DNA from: Benthortus sp964440495
GTDB lineage: Archaea > Thermoproteota > Nitrososphaeria_A > Caldarchaeales > Wolframiiraptoraceae
DNA: 64,000 bases
Assembly (NCBI GenBank): GCA_964440495.1
Contig: CAYTSD010000001.1
Coordinates: 15,253-79,252 of the forward strand
Direction: 5' to 3'
Under the pieces are notes generated by a model, which was not told the DNA's origin, did no database searches, and saw only the letters and a list, made by a program, of their open reading frames with translations. A program made the position numbers and the translations under genes. Shown piece after piece: positions 49,530 to 58,029 of this stretch (its first letter is position 1; each line of letters begins with the position of its first letter).

Positions 49530-49575
49530 CTAAACCCGCTATTATTAGTTATGGGGAATTTGTTAAATATGTCTG
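49530..49575. promoter_or_regulatory. Divergent promoter between xdhC and the molybdenum hydroxylase operon
   Basis: Plus-strand TGTTAAATATG (49561-49571) lies about 30 bases before the ATG at 49596. The A/T-rich ATTATTAG (about 49532-49540) could serve the minus-strand xdhC gene. Assigned from spacing. Confidence 0.4.
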
Positions 49576-49595
49576 CATCCATCTAGGCTGGAAGA

Positions 49596-50075
49596 ATGCT
49601 TGAGAAGAGATATAGGTTCAACCTTAACGGAGAGTGGGTTGAGGTTGAGGCGCCTCCAGCCGCAACACTCCTCGAAGTCCTCAGAGACAAATTTCATTTA
49701 ACTGGAGTGAAGGAGGGATGCGGGAAAGGAGACTGCGGCGCATGCACGGTTCTTCTCAACGGAAAACCCGTTCACTCATGTCTCACGATAATGGAGCAGG
49801 TTCAGGGAGCTGAGATAACAACGGTTGAAGGGCTTTCACGCGGAGGAAAACTAGACCCAATCCAGCAAGCTTTCATAGAAGAAGGAGCAATCCAATGCGG
49901 ATTCTGCACGCCTGGAATGCTTATAGTGGCTAAAGCCCTCTTGATGAGAAACCCTAACCCAACAATAGAGGATGTACGTGAAGCTCTAGGTGGAACACTA
50001 TGTAGATGCACGGGATACGTGAAGCTTGTGAAGGCCATCCTCAAAGCAGCGGAGCTGATGGGTGAAAGAAGATGA
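49596..50075 (+). CDS. Molybdenum hydroxylase small [2Fe-2S] subunit (CoxS/XdhC-type)
   Basis: 159 residues. The plant-ferredoxin-type cluster motif EGCGKGDCGACTVLLNG with a later HSC supplies four Cys. The second cluster domain has QCGFCTPGMLI and LCRCTGY. This is the usual two-cluster small subunit that passes electrons from the molybdenum centre to the FAD subunit. The stop region overlaps the next ATG (ATGA), so the three subunits are coupled. Confidence 0.95.
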   Translation: MLEKRYRFNLNGEWVEVEAPPAATLLEVLRDKFHLTGVKEGCGKGDCGACTVLLNGKPVHSCLTIMEQVQGAEITTVEGLSRGGKLDPIQQAFIEEGAIQCGFCTPGMLIVAKALLMRNPNPTIEDVREALGGTLCRCTGYVKLVKAILKAAELMGERR

Positions 50076-50959
50076 CATACTACTCCACTCTTCATAAAAT
50101 CGTTGTCCACAGCCCGGGAAGCCTCGAGGAGGCATTAAGAATACTTGATGAGAGGAGAGGCGTAAAAATAGTTGCTGGGGGAACAGACCTACTTGTCCAG
50201 ATTAGAGGAGGTGTAATCGAAGGCAAGGAGCTCCTCAACATATACGGATTAGATGAGCTGAGATACATCAAGGTTGACGGCAACAGGCTTAGGGTTGGCG
50301 CCCTGACAACATTCTCGGAGATAGCTGAATCGGAGCTAGTTAAGAGATACGCGTCTATCCTAGCTGAGGCCGCTGGCTCGGTTGGTTCTCCACAGATTAG
50401 ATTTAAGGGAACGCTTGGAGGAAACATCTGTAATGCTTCTCCTTCAGGAGACTCTATCCCAGCCCTCTACGCTCTTGACGCCAGACTCGTTCTCCAAAGC
50501 ATCAACGGGAGACGCGAGGTTCCTATAGAGAGGTTTTTCAAGGGATACAAGGTTCTCGATCTACGGGAAAACGAGCTTCTCACAGAGATTAATCTTCCTC
50601 TAATGGCCGAAGACGAGGATGGAGTCTTCCTAAAATTCTCCCTAAGACTCGGCGACGCAATCTCGGTGGTCAACACAGCTATCTGGGTTAAGCGCTCTGG
50701 GCCTAACAGGTTCTCCGATGCGAGGGTTGCCTTGGGAGCTGTTGCTCCAACAATCGTCAGAGCTAGGAAGTGTGAGGATATAGTTAAGTCAGGTGAACTC
50801 GACGAGGATAGGATGTGGGATGCCGCTGAGGCGGTGTTAGAGAGCATCTCCCCGATAACTGATATTCGGGGTAGCGCGGAGTATCGCCGTGAACTCGCCG
50901 TGAACCTCGTCTACAAGGCTCTCTGGGAGCTTACCCACCGCGGGAGGATGAACCCATGA
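50072..50959 (+). CDS. Molybdenum hydroxylase medium FAD subunit (CoxM type)
   Basis: 295 residues. FAD-binding motifs are KIVAGGTDLLVQIR and GTLGGNICNASPSGDSIPAL, the latter in the standard form. CO_deh_flav C-terminal domain features (DARVALGAVAPTIVRA) complete it. It takes electrons from the [2Fe-2S] subunit and gives them to NAD, ferredoxin or quinone; which one is not evident. Both ends overlap neighbours by four bases. Confidence 0.94.
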   Translation: MTYYSTLHKIVVHSPGSLEEALRILDERRGVKIVAGGTDLLVQIRGGVIEGKELLNIYGLDELRYIKVDGNRLRVGALTTFSEIAESELVKRYASILAEAAGSVGSPQIRFKGTLGGNICNASPSGDSIPALYALDARLVLQSINGRREVPIERFFKGYKVLDLRENELLTEINLPLMAEDEDGVFLKFSLRLGDAISVVNTAIWVKRSGPNRFSDARVALGAVAPTIVRARKCEDIVKSGELDEDRMWDAAEAVLESISPITDIRGSAEYRRELAVNLVYKALWELTHRGRMNP

Positions 50960-53241
50960 GCTATAGATGGGTAGGTAAGCCTCTTCCAAGAACCGACTCT
51001 GAGCCGAAGGTTAAGGGAGAGCTGAGATACCCCTCAGACCTATATCTCCCAGGAATGCTCTGGGCAGCAACCCATAGAAGCAGGTATCCCCACGCCCTGA
51101 TTAAGCGGATAGACGTCTCCAAGGCTGAGAGCCTTCCAGGAGTCGTCGCGGTCCTCACCCATAGAGATGTCCCTGGGGAAAACAGGTATGGGTTGTTCGC
51201 TAAGGATAGACCTGTCCTAGCGGATGATAAGGTTAGGTTCTATGGGGAGCCGATAGCGCTAGTTGCCGCCGAGACTAGGGAGGCTGCTGAGGAAGCCGTT
51301 AGGCTGATTGAGGTAGAGTATGAGCCTCTACCCGTTGTAAGCGACCCTCTCAAGGCGATGGAGCCGGATGCGCCGAGGATTCATGAGGAGGGGAACATAG
51401 CTAGGAAGACCCGGATTAGGCTCGGGGACGTTGAGTCAGCCTTCAAGAAGGCGGAGGTAGCCGTCGAGAACACCTACTACACAGGCTCAGTCGCCCACGC
51501 CTTCCTCGAGACAGAGGCGGGTATAGCCTACCTAGACGAGAGCGGGAGGGTCAACATAATCGCTGGAGGGCAGTCAGCCTACAGAAATAGGAGCCAGATA
51601 TGTGAAGCCCTAGACCTCCCAGAGGAGAGAGTTAGGGTTGTTAACCCGCATGTAGGCGGAGCATTCGGCGGAAAAGACGATGCAACAGTCCAGATACATC
51701 TCGCCCTCCTAGCCCTGAAGACAAAGCGTCCAGTAAAGCTCGTCTGGAGCCGGGAGGAGTCGATGATAGCTGGATTCAAGAGGCATCCAGGGATAATCTG
51801 GATGAAGACCGCGGCAGACTCTCAGGGAAACCTCCTAGCACATCAGGTCAAGATAATCTACGACACTGGAGCCTACATGTCCCTAGGGCCAGCGGTACTC
51901 GACGTAGCGATAGAGAACTGCCCAGGCCCCTACCGGATTCCGAACATCGACATCGAGGCAGCCCTCGTCTATACAAACAATTTTGTAGCGAGCGCTTTCA
52001 GAGGGTTCGGAGCTCCTCAGGTAATCTTCGCGGCTGAACAGCAGATGGACATGCTTGCGGAGAGGCTTGGAATGGATAAGGTTGAGTTCAGGCTACGGAA
52101 TGCCTTGAGGAGAGGGGACATAGGGGTCTTCGGGAACAAGATAGAGACAAGCATCGCGATAGATAAGGCCCTAGAGCTTCTGAAGAATCATCCACTATGG
52201 AGGGACAGGGAGCACTTCAAGAAAGATTCTCCCAGACCCTGGCTGAAGCGTGGGGTAGGCGTCGCGGCCTCAATCAAGGGATACACTATCGGAGCATTAC
52301 CTGATAAGGGGACTGTGGAGATAGAGCTTCTCAGGAACGGGGTCTTCGAGGTTAAGTCGGGCGCGGTTGAGATGGGTCAAGGCGTGGAGACGGTTCTAGC
52401 CCTCATCGCCGCCGAGAGGATTGGATGCGGCCTTGAAAACGTCAGGGTAACCCTAGCCGACACCGATAAGACTCCAGACACAAGCGTAACCTCCGCGTCG
52501 AGAATGACCTTCCTCGCTGGGAACGCCCTACTCAAGGCCGCGGAGAAGATGGTTGAGAAACTGAAGACCGCCGCCTCAGAGATTCTGGAAGAGGGGGAAG
52601 AGAATCTAGAGCTCACGGAGAGAGGTGTCTGCTCGAAGAAGAGCCGCCGCGTAGCATCTTATCGGGAACTCTATGAAGCCTTGAGGAGAAGGGGTGAGGA
52701 GACGCGTACATCTGGAACCTTCGAGGTCCCGAGGCTTCAGCCAATCAAAGGCTCCCTAGAGATTCCCCACCTCTTCTTCATGACAGCCGCAGCCCTAGCG
52801 CTGGTTGAGGTCGATACACTCACAGGATTCACACGGGTTCTAAAGATGGTTGAGGTGGTTGACGCAGGCAGAGTGATTAGCAGGCTTGGCTTCGAGGGGC
52901 AGGTTGAAGGCGGAGTAGCCCAAGGATTAGGATACACCCTCATGGAGGAGGTGGTGACCGAGGACGGGGTGATGAGGAACCCAGACCTAGCAACCTACCT
53001 GATACCAACCTCAAAGGATATGCCTGAGATAGAGGCAATAGCGGTAGAGTACCCCGAAGCCCTCGGCCCCTACGGAGCCAAAGGAGTAGGTGAGATAACG
53101 CTGGTTCCAGTAGCTCCAGCGATAATCAACGCAATCTACGACGCTGTTGGTGTAAGGCTTAACAGGATTCCAGCAACCCCTGAGAGGGTTTACTGGGCTC
53201 TCAAGGAGGCGGGCGCTCTATATAGGAGGGGGGAGAGGTAG
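50956..53241 (+). CDS. Molybdenum hydroxylase large subunit, xanthine-dehydrogenase type
   Basis: 761 residues. Cofactor-binding motifs include VGGAFGGKDD (from residue 233). The active-site segment reads SAFRGFGAPQ (346-355), the xanthine-dehydrogenase form, not the Cys-containing loop of aerobic CO dehydrogenase. The base Glu is in KGVGEIT (about 713). Purine or related heterocycle hydroxylation is therefore likelier than CO oxidation. In archaea such sets are often labelled cox and may also be aldehyde oxidoreductases. The island context argues for a purine substrate. Confidence 0.92.
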   Translation: MSYRWVGKPLPRTDSEPKVKGELRYPSDLYLPGMLWAATHRSRYPHALIKRIDVSKAESLPGVVAVLTHRDVPGENRYGLFAKDRPVLADDKVRFYGEPIALVAAETREAAEEAVRLIEVEYEPLPVVSDPLKAMEPDAPRIHEEGNIARKTRIRLGDVESAFKKAEVAVENTYYTGSVAHAFLETEAGIAYLDESGRVNIIAGGQSAYRNRSQICEALDLPEERVRVVNPHVGGAFGGKDDATVQIHLALLALKTKRPVKLVWSREESMIAGFKRHPGIIWMKTAADSQGNLLAHQVKIIYDTGAYMSLGPAVLDVAIENCPGPYRIPNIDIEAALVYTNNFVASAFRGFGAPQVIFAAEQQMDMLAERLGMDKVEFRLRNALRRGDIGVFGNKIETSIAIDKALELLKNHPLWRDREHFKKDSPRPWLKRGVGVAASIKGYTIGALPDKGTVEIELLRNGVFEVKSGAVEMGQGVETVLALIAAERIGCGLENVRVTLADTDKTPDTSVTSASRMTFLAGNALLKAAEKMVEKLKTAASEILEEGEENLELTERGVCSKKSRRVASYRELYEALRRRGEETRTSGTFEVPRLQPIKGSLEIPHLFFMTAAALALVEVDTLTGFTRVLKMVEVVDAGRVISRLGFEGQVEGGVAQGLGYTLMEEVVTEDGVMRNPDLATYLIPTSKDMPEIEAIAVEYPEALGPYGAKGVGEITLVPVAPAIINAIYDAVGVRLNRIPATPERVYWALKEAGALYRRGER

Positions 53242-53246
53242 GTTTC

Positions 53247-54272
53247 ATGGGAGCCATAGACCTTTATGGGAGAGACCTTATCTCGACCCAGGAGTGGAGT
53301 AGGGAGGAGCTTGACTTCGCGATAAGATTCGCTGAGGATATTAAGCGATGGTATCTCGGCGGAAGCCTCCCAGAGCTCTTCAAGAATAAGACTTTCTTCA
53401 TGCTCTTCTACAACACCTCAACGAGGACTAGGTCGAGCTTCGAGGCGGCGGCGACGATGCTTGGAGGACATGCGCAGTTCATAGACTTCTCGACGACGAG
53501 GGGAGTTGAGGGAGAAGCGGTAAAGGACATAGCGAAAATGTATGAGCGGTTCGGCCACGCCCTCGGTATAAGAATATTGGAGTCAGCTGTAGACTACGTC
53601 TATGGCAGAGGCAACGCGGTAATCAGGGAATACGCCAAGCACGCCAAGATACCTGTAATAAACATGGCTGACGACATGTATCATCCAACACAGGCCATGG
53701 CAGACATGATGACGCTCCTAGAGAAGTTTAATGGAAGAGTTAAGGGAAGAAAATATGTTCTGATGTGGGCTTACAGCAGCCATATCCGAAGCTGGGGAAG
53801 CATGCAGGACGAGATGCTCATAGCAACACGTTATGGAATGGATGTTGTCCTCGCCCACCCACCTGGATTCAGCCTCGACGAGAAGCTTGTTGAGCAGGCT
53901 CGTAGAAACGCTGAGGAGTGGGGTGGAAGCCTAGAGACAACACAGGACCTAAAGGAAGCTCTAAGAGGGGCGCACGTCGTCTTCCCGAGAAGCTGGGCAA
54001 GCCACCGATGCGTGATGGAGGGACTGAACAGATTCGGGAAAGAGAAGGAGCTTGAGCTACATAGACGCTACAAGGACTGGCGGCTCACCATGGAGCTGGT
54101 CGACCTAATGGACAGACACGGAATAGTTACCCACGTCCTGCCAGTCTTTCGCGGAGAAGAGGCTGACGACGAGGTTATGGACAGCGTGCGCAGCGTAATC
54201 TACGACCAGGCCGAGAACCTACTATACCTTAGGGCAGCTATACTGGCGCTGCTCGCGGGAAACCCGCGTTAG
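53247..54272 (+). CDS. YgeW-like carbamoyltransferase (aspartate/ornithine carbamoyltransferase superfamily)
   Basis: 341 residues. The carbamoyl-phosphate site is complete: YNTSTRTRSSFE (STRTR at 58-62) and HPTQAMADMMTL (HPTQ at 146-149). MWAYSS, TRYGMDVVLAHPPGF and VVFPRSWAS resemble E. coli YgeW as I recall it, more than arginine-pathway OTCase. The second-substrate motif, HCLP in OTCases, reads HVLP (296-299), so the substrate is unlikely to be ornithine. It starts five bases after the hydroxylase operon and faces carbamate kinase tail-to-tail, suggesting breakdown of a carbamoyl compound to carbamoyl phosphate. Confidence 0.85.
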   Translation: MGAIDLYGRDLISTQEWSREELDFAIRFAEDIKRWYLGGSLPELFKNKTFFMLFYNTSTRTRSSFEAAATMLGGHAQFIDFSTTRGVEGEAVKDIAKMYERFGHALGIRILESAVDYVYGRGNAVIREYAKHAKIPVINMADDMYHPTQAMADMMTLLEKFNGRVKGRKYVLMWAYSSHIRSWGSMQDEMLIATRYGMDVVLAHPPGFSLDEKLVEQARRNAEEWGGSLETTQDLKEALRGAHVVFPRSWASHRCVMEGLNRFGKEKELELHRRYKDWRLTMELVDLMDRHGIVTHVLPVFRGEEADDEVMDSVRSVIYDQAENLLYLRAAILALLAGNPR

Positions 54273-55228
54273 GGGACGATATGGGTTCCAGCCCCGCCTT
54301 CCAAGGCCTCGATAAGCTGGCTGAGCTCAGCTATCACGGCCTCCCTACCACCCTCCTCGATAAACCTGATCGCGGCCAGCACCTTAGGCCCCATGCTCCC
54401 AGGCGGAAAATGCCCCTCCTCATAGTATCTCTTCATCTCCTCAACCTTCACGTATCCAAGCCTCCTCTCCCCAGGCTTCCCATAGTTTAGGTAAGCTGCG
54501 TCGACGTCGGTTAGTATGATGAACTTGCTTGCGCCGAGGAGGGTTGCGAGCCTCTGACCCGCTAAATCTTTGTCTATGACGGCTTCAACCCCCTCGGCAA
54601 GTATCCCGCCTCTCTCTATTATCGGAATCCCTCCCCCACCGCTTGCGATAACTATGAACCCTGCATCGACTAGGACTTTGATTGCGTAGCGTTCCGCGAT
54701 TATCTTCGGGTCGGGTGAGGGGACAACCCTTCTCCACCCTCCCCTAATCTTGTCTTCCTTGAACACGTATTCGGGGTGTAGGCGTTTAAGCTCCTCCACC
54801 TCCTCCCTGCTATAGAATCTTCCAACAGGCTTGCTGGGGTTCCTGAAGGCTGGGTCATCCTCATCTACTATAACCCTGGTCACAACCGTTACAACATACT
54901 TCCCTATACCTCTCCTCTTCAGCTCGTTTCTCAGAGACTGCTGAATCATGTAGCCTATGAATCCCTGAGTCTCGGCTCCACAGACATCCATTGGAAAGGA
55001 GGGTACACCATAGAGTTTCTGGCCAGCGTCGTGGCGGAGGAGGGTCGCACCAATCTGGGGGCCGTTCCCATGCGTTATCACGAGCTTGTATCCTCTCTCA
55101 ACTAGGTCTGCGAGAACCCTTGAAGTCCTTGAGACGTTGGCATACTGCTCCTCGAATGTGCCTTTCTCGCCTCTTCTGAGGAGGGCGTTGCCGCCGAGCG
55201 CTATGACGATAAGCTCCTCATCGCTCAT
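54269..55228 (-). CDS. arcC: Carbamate kinase
   Basis: 319 residues. VIALGGNALLRRGE opens the amino-acid-kinase fold. ITHGNGPQIGATLLRHDA, VTRVIVDEDDPAFRNPSKPVG and SGGGGIPI are family signatures, and ILTDVDAAYLNYG holds the nucleotide loop. It converts carbamoyl phosphate and ADP to ATP, CO2 and ammonia. Beside a carbamoyltransferase this gives substrate-level ATP, as in arginine or purine fermentation; arginine deiminase is absent here. The stop shares TTAG with the convergent carbamoyltransferase stop. Confidence 0.95.
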   Translation of the reverse strand: MSDEELIVIALGGNALLRRGEKGTFEEQYANVSRTSRVLADLVERGYKLVITHGNGPQIGATLLRHDAGQKLYGVPSFPMDVCGAETQGFIGYMIQQSLRNELKRRGIGKYVVTVVTRVIVDEDDPAFRNPSKPVGRFYSREEVEELKRLHPEYVFKEDKIRGGWRRVVPSPDPKIIAERYAIKVLVDAGFIVIASGGGGIPIIERGGILAEGVEAVIDKDLAGQRLATLLGASKFIILTDVDAAYLNYGKPGERRLGYVKVEEMKRYYEEGHFPPGSMGPKVLAAIRFIEEGGREAVIAELSQLIEALEGGAGTHIVP

Positions 55229-55292
55229 ACCTTAGTCCGCGAATTGATGCTAAAGTATAAGTTATTTAAGCATGCTTAGGAGGTGCTGTGGA

Positions 55293-56603
55293 TTGAATCC
55301 TCGGGAGCTTCTCTACCCCATGGTTCCAGCCGCAGCCTCCCTAGCCATAGTCCTAATGCTCCTCACACGCTTCCCAATAATGTACGGTATAGACGGCCCC
55401 TACTACCTTATCCAGATGAAGCATCTCCTAGCCGACGGGTTCATAAAGTATCCAGACCCACCCCTAACCTACTATCTGCTAATCCCCTTCTATGCTGCTT
55501 CACCCGACCCAAACCTCGGGATAAAGATAGGGGTAGCATTCTACGCAGCCGTCACCTCCCTAATCCTCTACCTAGTCTTCTACAAAGTCTCTAGAAGCGT
55601 TGCCTCAGGACTCCTCGCAAGCCTACTCTACATTACATCACCATTCACTCTCAGGCTCTCAATGGACTTCATCAAGAACTTCATAGGAATACTCTTCATA
55701 GCTTTATTCCTCTACTCAGCTCTCTGCGTAAAGAGGAGAAGACTCTCAATAACTCTGTCGATTCTCGCAACACTTCTTTCATCCCTCTCCCATGTCCTAG
55801 ATTTCGGTATCCTAGGGCTACTCGCAGCCCTCCTGATAATAAGCTGGCTTATCAGAAGAGACTGGGAGTCAAGGGTGTTAGCCATGTCCTCCATAGCGGC
55901 GTTGCTGACCTCGCTCATAATTCTCCTCCTAGCGTTAGTAGTCGTTCCACAGGTTCTCGGATACGATGCCATGAAACTCATAGAGTTTCTGAAGAATCCT
56001 CTCTCAGGCAGGGGAACACCCCCAATGGTTCAAGGCTTCCTGATTCCAGTACTCATCATAGCCGGAGGAGGCATAGCCTACTCCATCACAAAGAATTCTC
56101 GAAGCCGTCTATTCACCCATCTGGCGTTCGCATCCTCAATACTTCTCCTCTTCACAAACGCTCCAGTCGGCTCATCCTGGTTTTTCAGATTCACTTTGAT
56201 GAACTCGATTCTTCTACCGATTCTCCCAGCCATACTGATAGCCGAGCTTGGAGATACAAAGACAAAGATACTCGCCTTCACGTTGATTCTCGGCCTCTCA
56301 GTCTCTCTCACGATCCCTACTTTAGCCGCCTTACGGCCAAGCGTATCGATGGAGGGATACAGAGAAATTCAGAGTATTCCAAAGTATATTCCAGCTGGTT
56401 CCACGCTTCTCGTCCCAGAAACTCCGCTAAGATACTGGATTGAAGCATTACATGAAGAAAACTACAAAATCTTAAACAAGCCTCAGTTTCCCCCACCTGA
56501 AAACGCATATCTAATAACACGTGTAAATCGTTTGAGACATCCTCCACCGCATGCGGAACCAATCTTCGAAGGAAACTTTATACAGATATATTGCGTAAAA
56601 TAA
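55293..56603 (+). CDS. GT-C-fold-like polytopic membrane protein (putative glycosyltransferase)
   Basis: About 436 residues with ten or more membrane segments. The first external loop has YGIDGPYYLIQMKHLL, an acidic motif placed as in GT39/STT3-like GT-C enzymes that use lipid-linked sugars. A C-terminal soluble domain of about 90 residues follows the membrane part. I chose the TTG at 55293 because GGAGGTG lies seven bases before it; an in-frame ATG at 55272 is also possible. Substrate unknown. It may work with the downstream glycosyltransferase gene, but a promoter separates them. Confidence 0.6.
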   Translation: MNPRELLYPMVPAAASLAIVLMLLTRFPIMYGIDGPYYLIQMKHLLADGFIKYPDPPLTYYLLIPFYAASPDPNLGIKIGVAFYAAVTSLILYLVFYKVSRSVASGLLASLLYITSPFTLRLSMDFIKNFIGILFIALFLYSALCVKRRRLSITLSILATLLSSLSHVLDFGILGLLAALLIISWLIRRDWESRVLAMSSIAALLTSLIILLLALVVVPQVLGYDAMKLIEFLKNPLSGRGTPPMVQGFLIPVLIIAGGGIAYSITKNSRSRLFTHLAFASSILLLFTNAPVGSSWFFRFTLMNSILLPILPAILIAELGDTKTKILAFTLILGLSVSLTIPTLAALRPSVSMEGYREIQSIPKYIPAGSTLLVPETPLRYWIEALHEENYKILNKPQFPPPENAYLITRVNRLRHPPPHAEPIFEGNFIQIYCVK

Positions 56604-56604
56604 A

Positions 56605-56617
56605 TGGTTATATTTCT
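56605..56617 (+). promoter_or_regulatory. TATA-like box before the glucosyl-phosphoglycerate synthase operon
   Basis: TGGTTATATTTCT lies about 25-30 bases before the ATG at 56639 and would give a nearly leaderless transcript. Confidence 0.4.
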
Positions 56618-56638
56618 CCCTCTTAACCCTAAGTTAGG

Positions 56639-57370
56639 ATGGATATCAGCGTAGTCTTCCCAACAAAGAATAGGGAGCAATACGTGAAGAGGTCGGTGAG
56701 GGCAGCCTTCAAGGCCAAGGGGGTCAAGGAAGTAATAGTAGTTGACGGTGGAAGCACGGACAACACTGTGAAGATAGCTGAGAGAGAGGGAGCGCGCGTT
56801 ATAGTGCAGAGCAGCCTAATCTATCCTGGGAAAGGTGTGGCGATGCGTGATGGAGCCTACCTAGCGACAGGAGACATAGTAGTCTACCTCGACATCGATA
56901 TACGGAACATCGGCCCAGAGTTTGTTGAGACGCTTGCTGAGCCTATAATGAATGGGGAAGCTGAGTTCGTTAAAGGCTGCTTCGAGAGGGCTGCGGGAAG
57001 AGTAACGGAGCTCGTGGCAAAGCCTCTCCTAAGAATGTTCTACCCAGAATTGGCGAGATTCAGTCAACCCCTAAGCGGAGAGATAGCAGGCCTGAGAAAA
57101 ATATTCTATAAGGTGAAGTTTGAAGAGGGATGGGGGGTTGACGTCGGCCTCCTCATAGACTTATACAAGCTTGGAGTAAAGATGGTTGAACGCCATGTAG
57201 GCTACAAGGACCACGATATGAAGCCTCTCCACGCCTTAACGGATATGGCTTATCAGGTTGCTGAGGCAATATTGAAGAGGGCGATAGAGGACAAGGTAGC
57301 GGATAAACAGTGGGCGGAGCAATATATATCTAGCATAAGCTCGATTAAGTTGGGTGAGGGCTACGTTTGA
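56639..57370 (+). CDS. Glucosyl-3-phosphoglycerate synthase-like glycosyltransferase (GT81)
   Basis: 243 residues of the GT-A fold. VVDGGSTDNTVKIAE and the metal motif YLDIDIRN are present. The stretch FVKGCFERAAGRVTELVAKP and the following QPLSGEIAGLR and GWGVDVGLLID are close to GpgS, which joins glucose from NDP-glucose to 3-phosphoglycerate on the way to glucosylglycerate. The protein is shorter than actinobacterial GpgS. It begins a four-gene overlapping operon with TrkA-N, MscS and a HAD phosphatase, which suggests osmotic or heat adaptation. Confidence 0.82.
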   Translation: MDISVVFPTKNREQYVKRSVRAAFKAKGVKEVIVVDGGSTDNTVKIAEREGARVIVQSSLIYPGKGVAMRDGAYLATGDIVVYLDIDIRNIGPEFVETLAEPIMNGEAEFVKGCFERAAGRVTELVAKPLLRMFYPELARFSQPLSGEIAGLRKIFYKVKFEEGWGVDVGLLIDLYKLGVKMVERHVGYKDHDMKPLHALTDMAYQVAEAILKRAIEDKVADKQWAEQYISSISSIKLGEGYV

Positions 57371-58029
57371 GGACTCTACTGATAGGAGGGGGACATGCAG
57401 CATACTTCGTCGCAAACGCCATTAGAGAATCGGATATCGGTGGAAAACTGGTGATAATCGAGTTTACGAGGGAGAAGGTGGAGGTTCTCTCCAAGACATT
57501 CCCATCCGCGGAAGTAATAGTTCAAAGCATAGACGAGGTTGAACAATATATTCGAGGAAACAGTGTTGTTTTAGACGCCGTTATAGCAGCTACGGAAAGC
57601 GACGCCCTAAACCTCCGATACTCGAAGATAGCCCTCCAAAACTCAATCCCGCTCGTCATAGCAGTTCTAAACAACCCCCTAAACACCGAAATCTTCAAGA
57701 AAGAAGGAATAAAATACATAGTCAACCCATATTCCCTGATACCAGTCAAGATAAAAGAGATACTGGGAATCACCAAAGCAAACATACTATACGAATTCAC
57801 GTCAAAAGACCTAATGATATGTATGGTGAAGATAAACGACGAAAACGACGTAAGAAAAATTAAGAAAAAGCTAGTTAAAAGCAGCTTATCCTACCTCTTC
57901 GAAACTGTAGACGGTGAGGTGAAACCAAGCATAAATAACTTAAGCAAGGGTGGAACACTATATATAATGGGGAGAAAAGAGAGTGTTAAAAAGATTCTAA
58001 AACGAATTCCAGGAGTTGATGTCAAATGA
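57367..58029 (+). CDS. TrkA-N (RCK) domain nucleotide-sensing protein
   Basis: 220 residues from the TTG at 57367 (TTGA overlap). The Rossmann start reads LLIGGGHAAYFVANAI, and AVIAATESDALNLRYSKIA is characteristic of RCK domains. A C-terminal domain of about 75 residues follows, TrkA-C-like in size. RCK proteins gate potassium channels or transporters in response to NAD(H) or nucleotides. No channel pore is encoded here, so the target may be the MscS protein immediately downstream or a distant K+ transporter. Confidence 0.8.
   Translation: MRTLLIGGGHAAYFVANAIRESDIGGKLVIIEFTREKVEVLSKTFPSAEVIVQSIDEVEQYIRGNSVVLDAVIAATESDALNLRYSKIALQNSIPLVIAVLNNPLNTEIFKKEGIKYIVNPYSLIPVKIKEILGITKANILYEFTSKDLMICMVKINDENDVRKIKKKLVKSSLSYLFETVDGEVKPSINNLSKGGTLYIMGRKESVKKILKRIPGVDVK

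Noticed and set aside
49596..53241. Annotation of the three-subunit operon as aerobic CO dehydrogenase
   Set aside because: The large-subunit loop is AFRGFGAPQ without the active-site Cys of CO dehydrogenase, and the neighbours are purine-type genes.
53247..55228. Arginine deiminase pathway as explanation for carbamoyltransferase plus carbamate kinase
   Set aside because: No arginine deiminase or arginine transporter is present, and the carbamoyltransferase lacks the HCLP ornithine motif.
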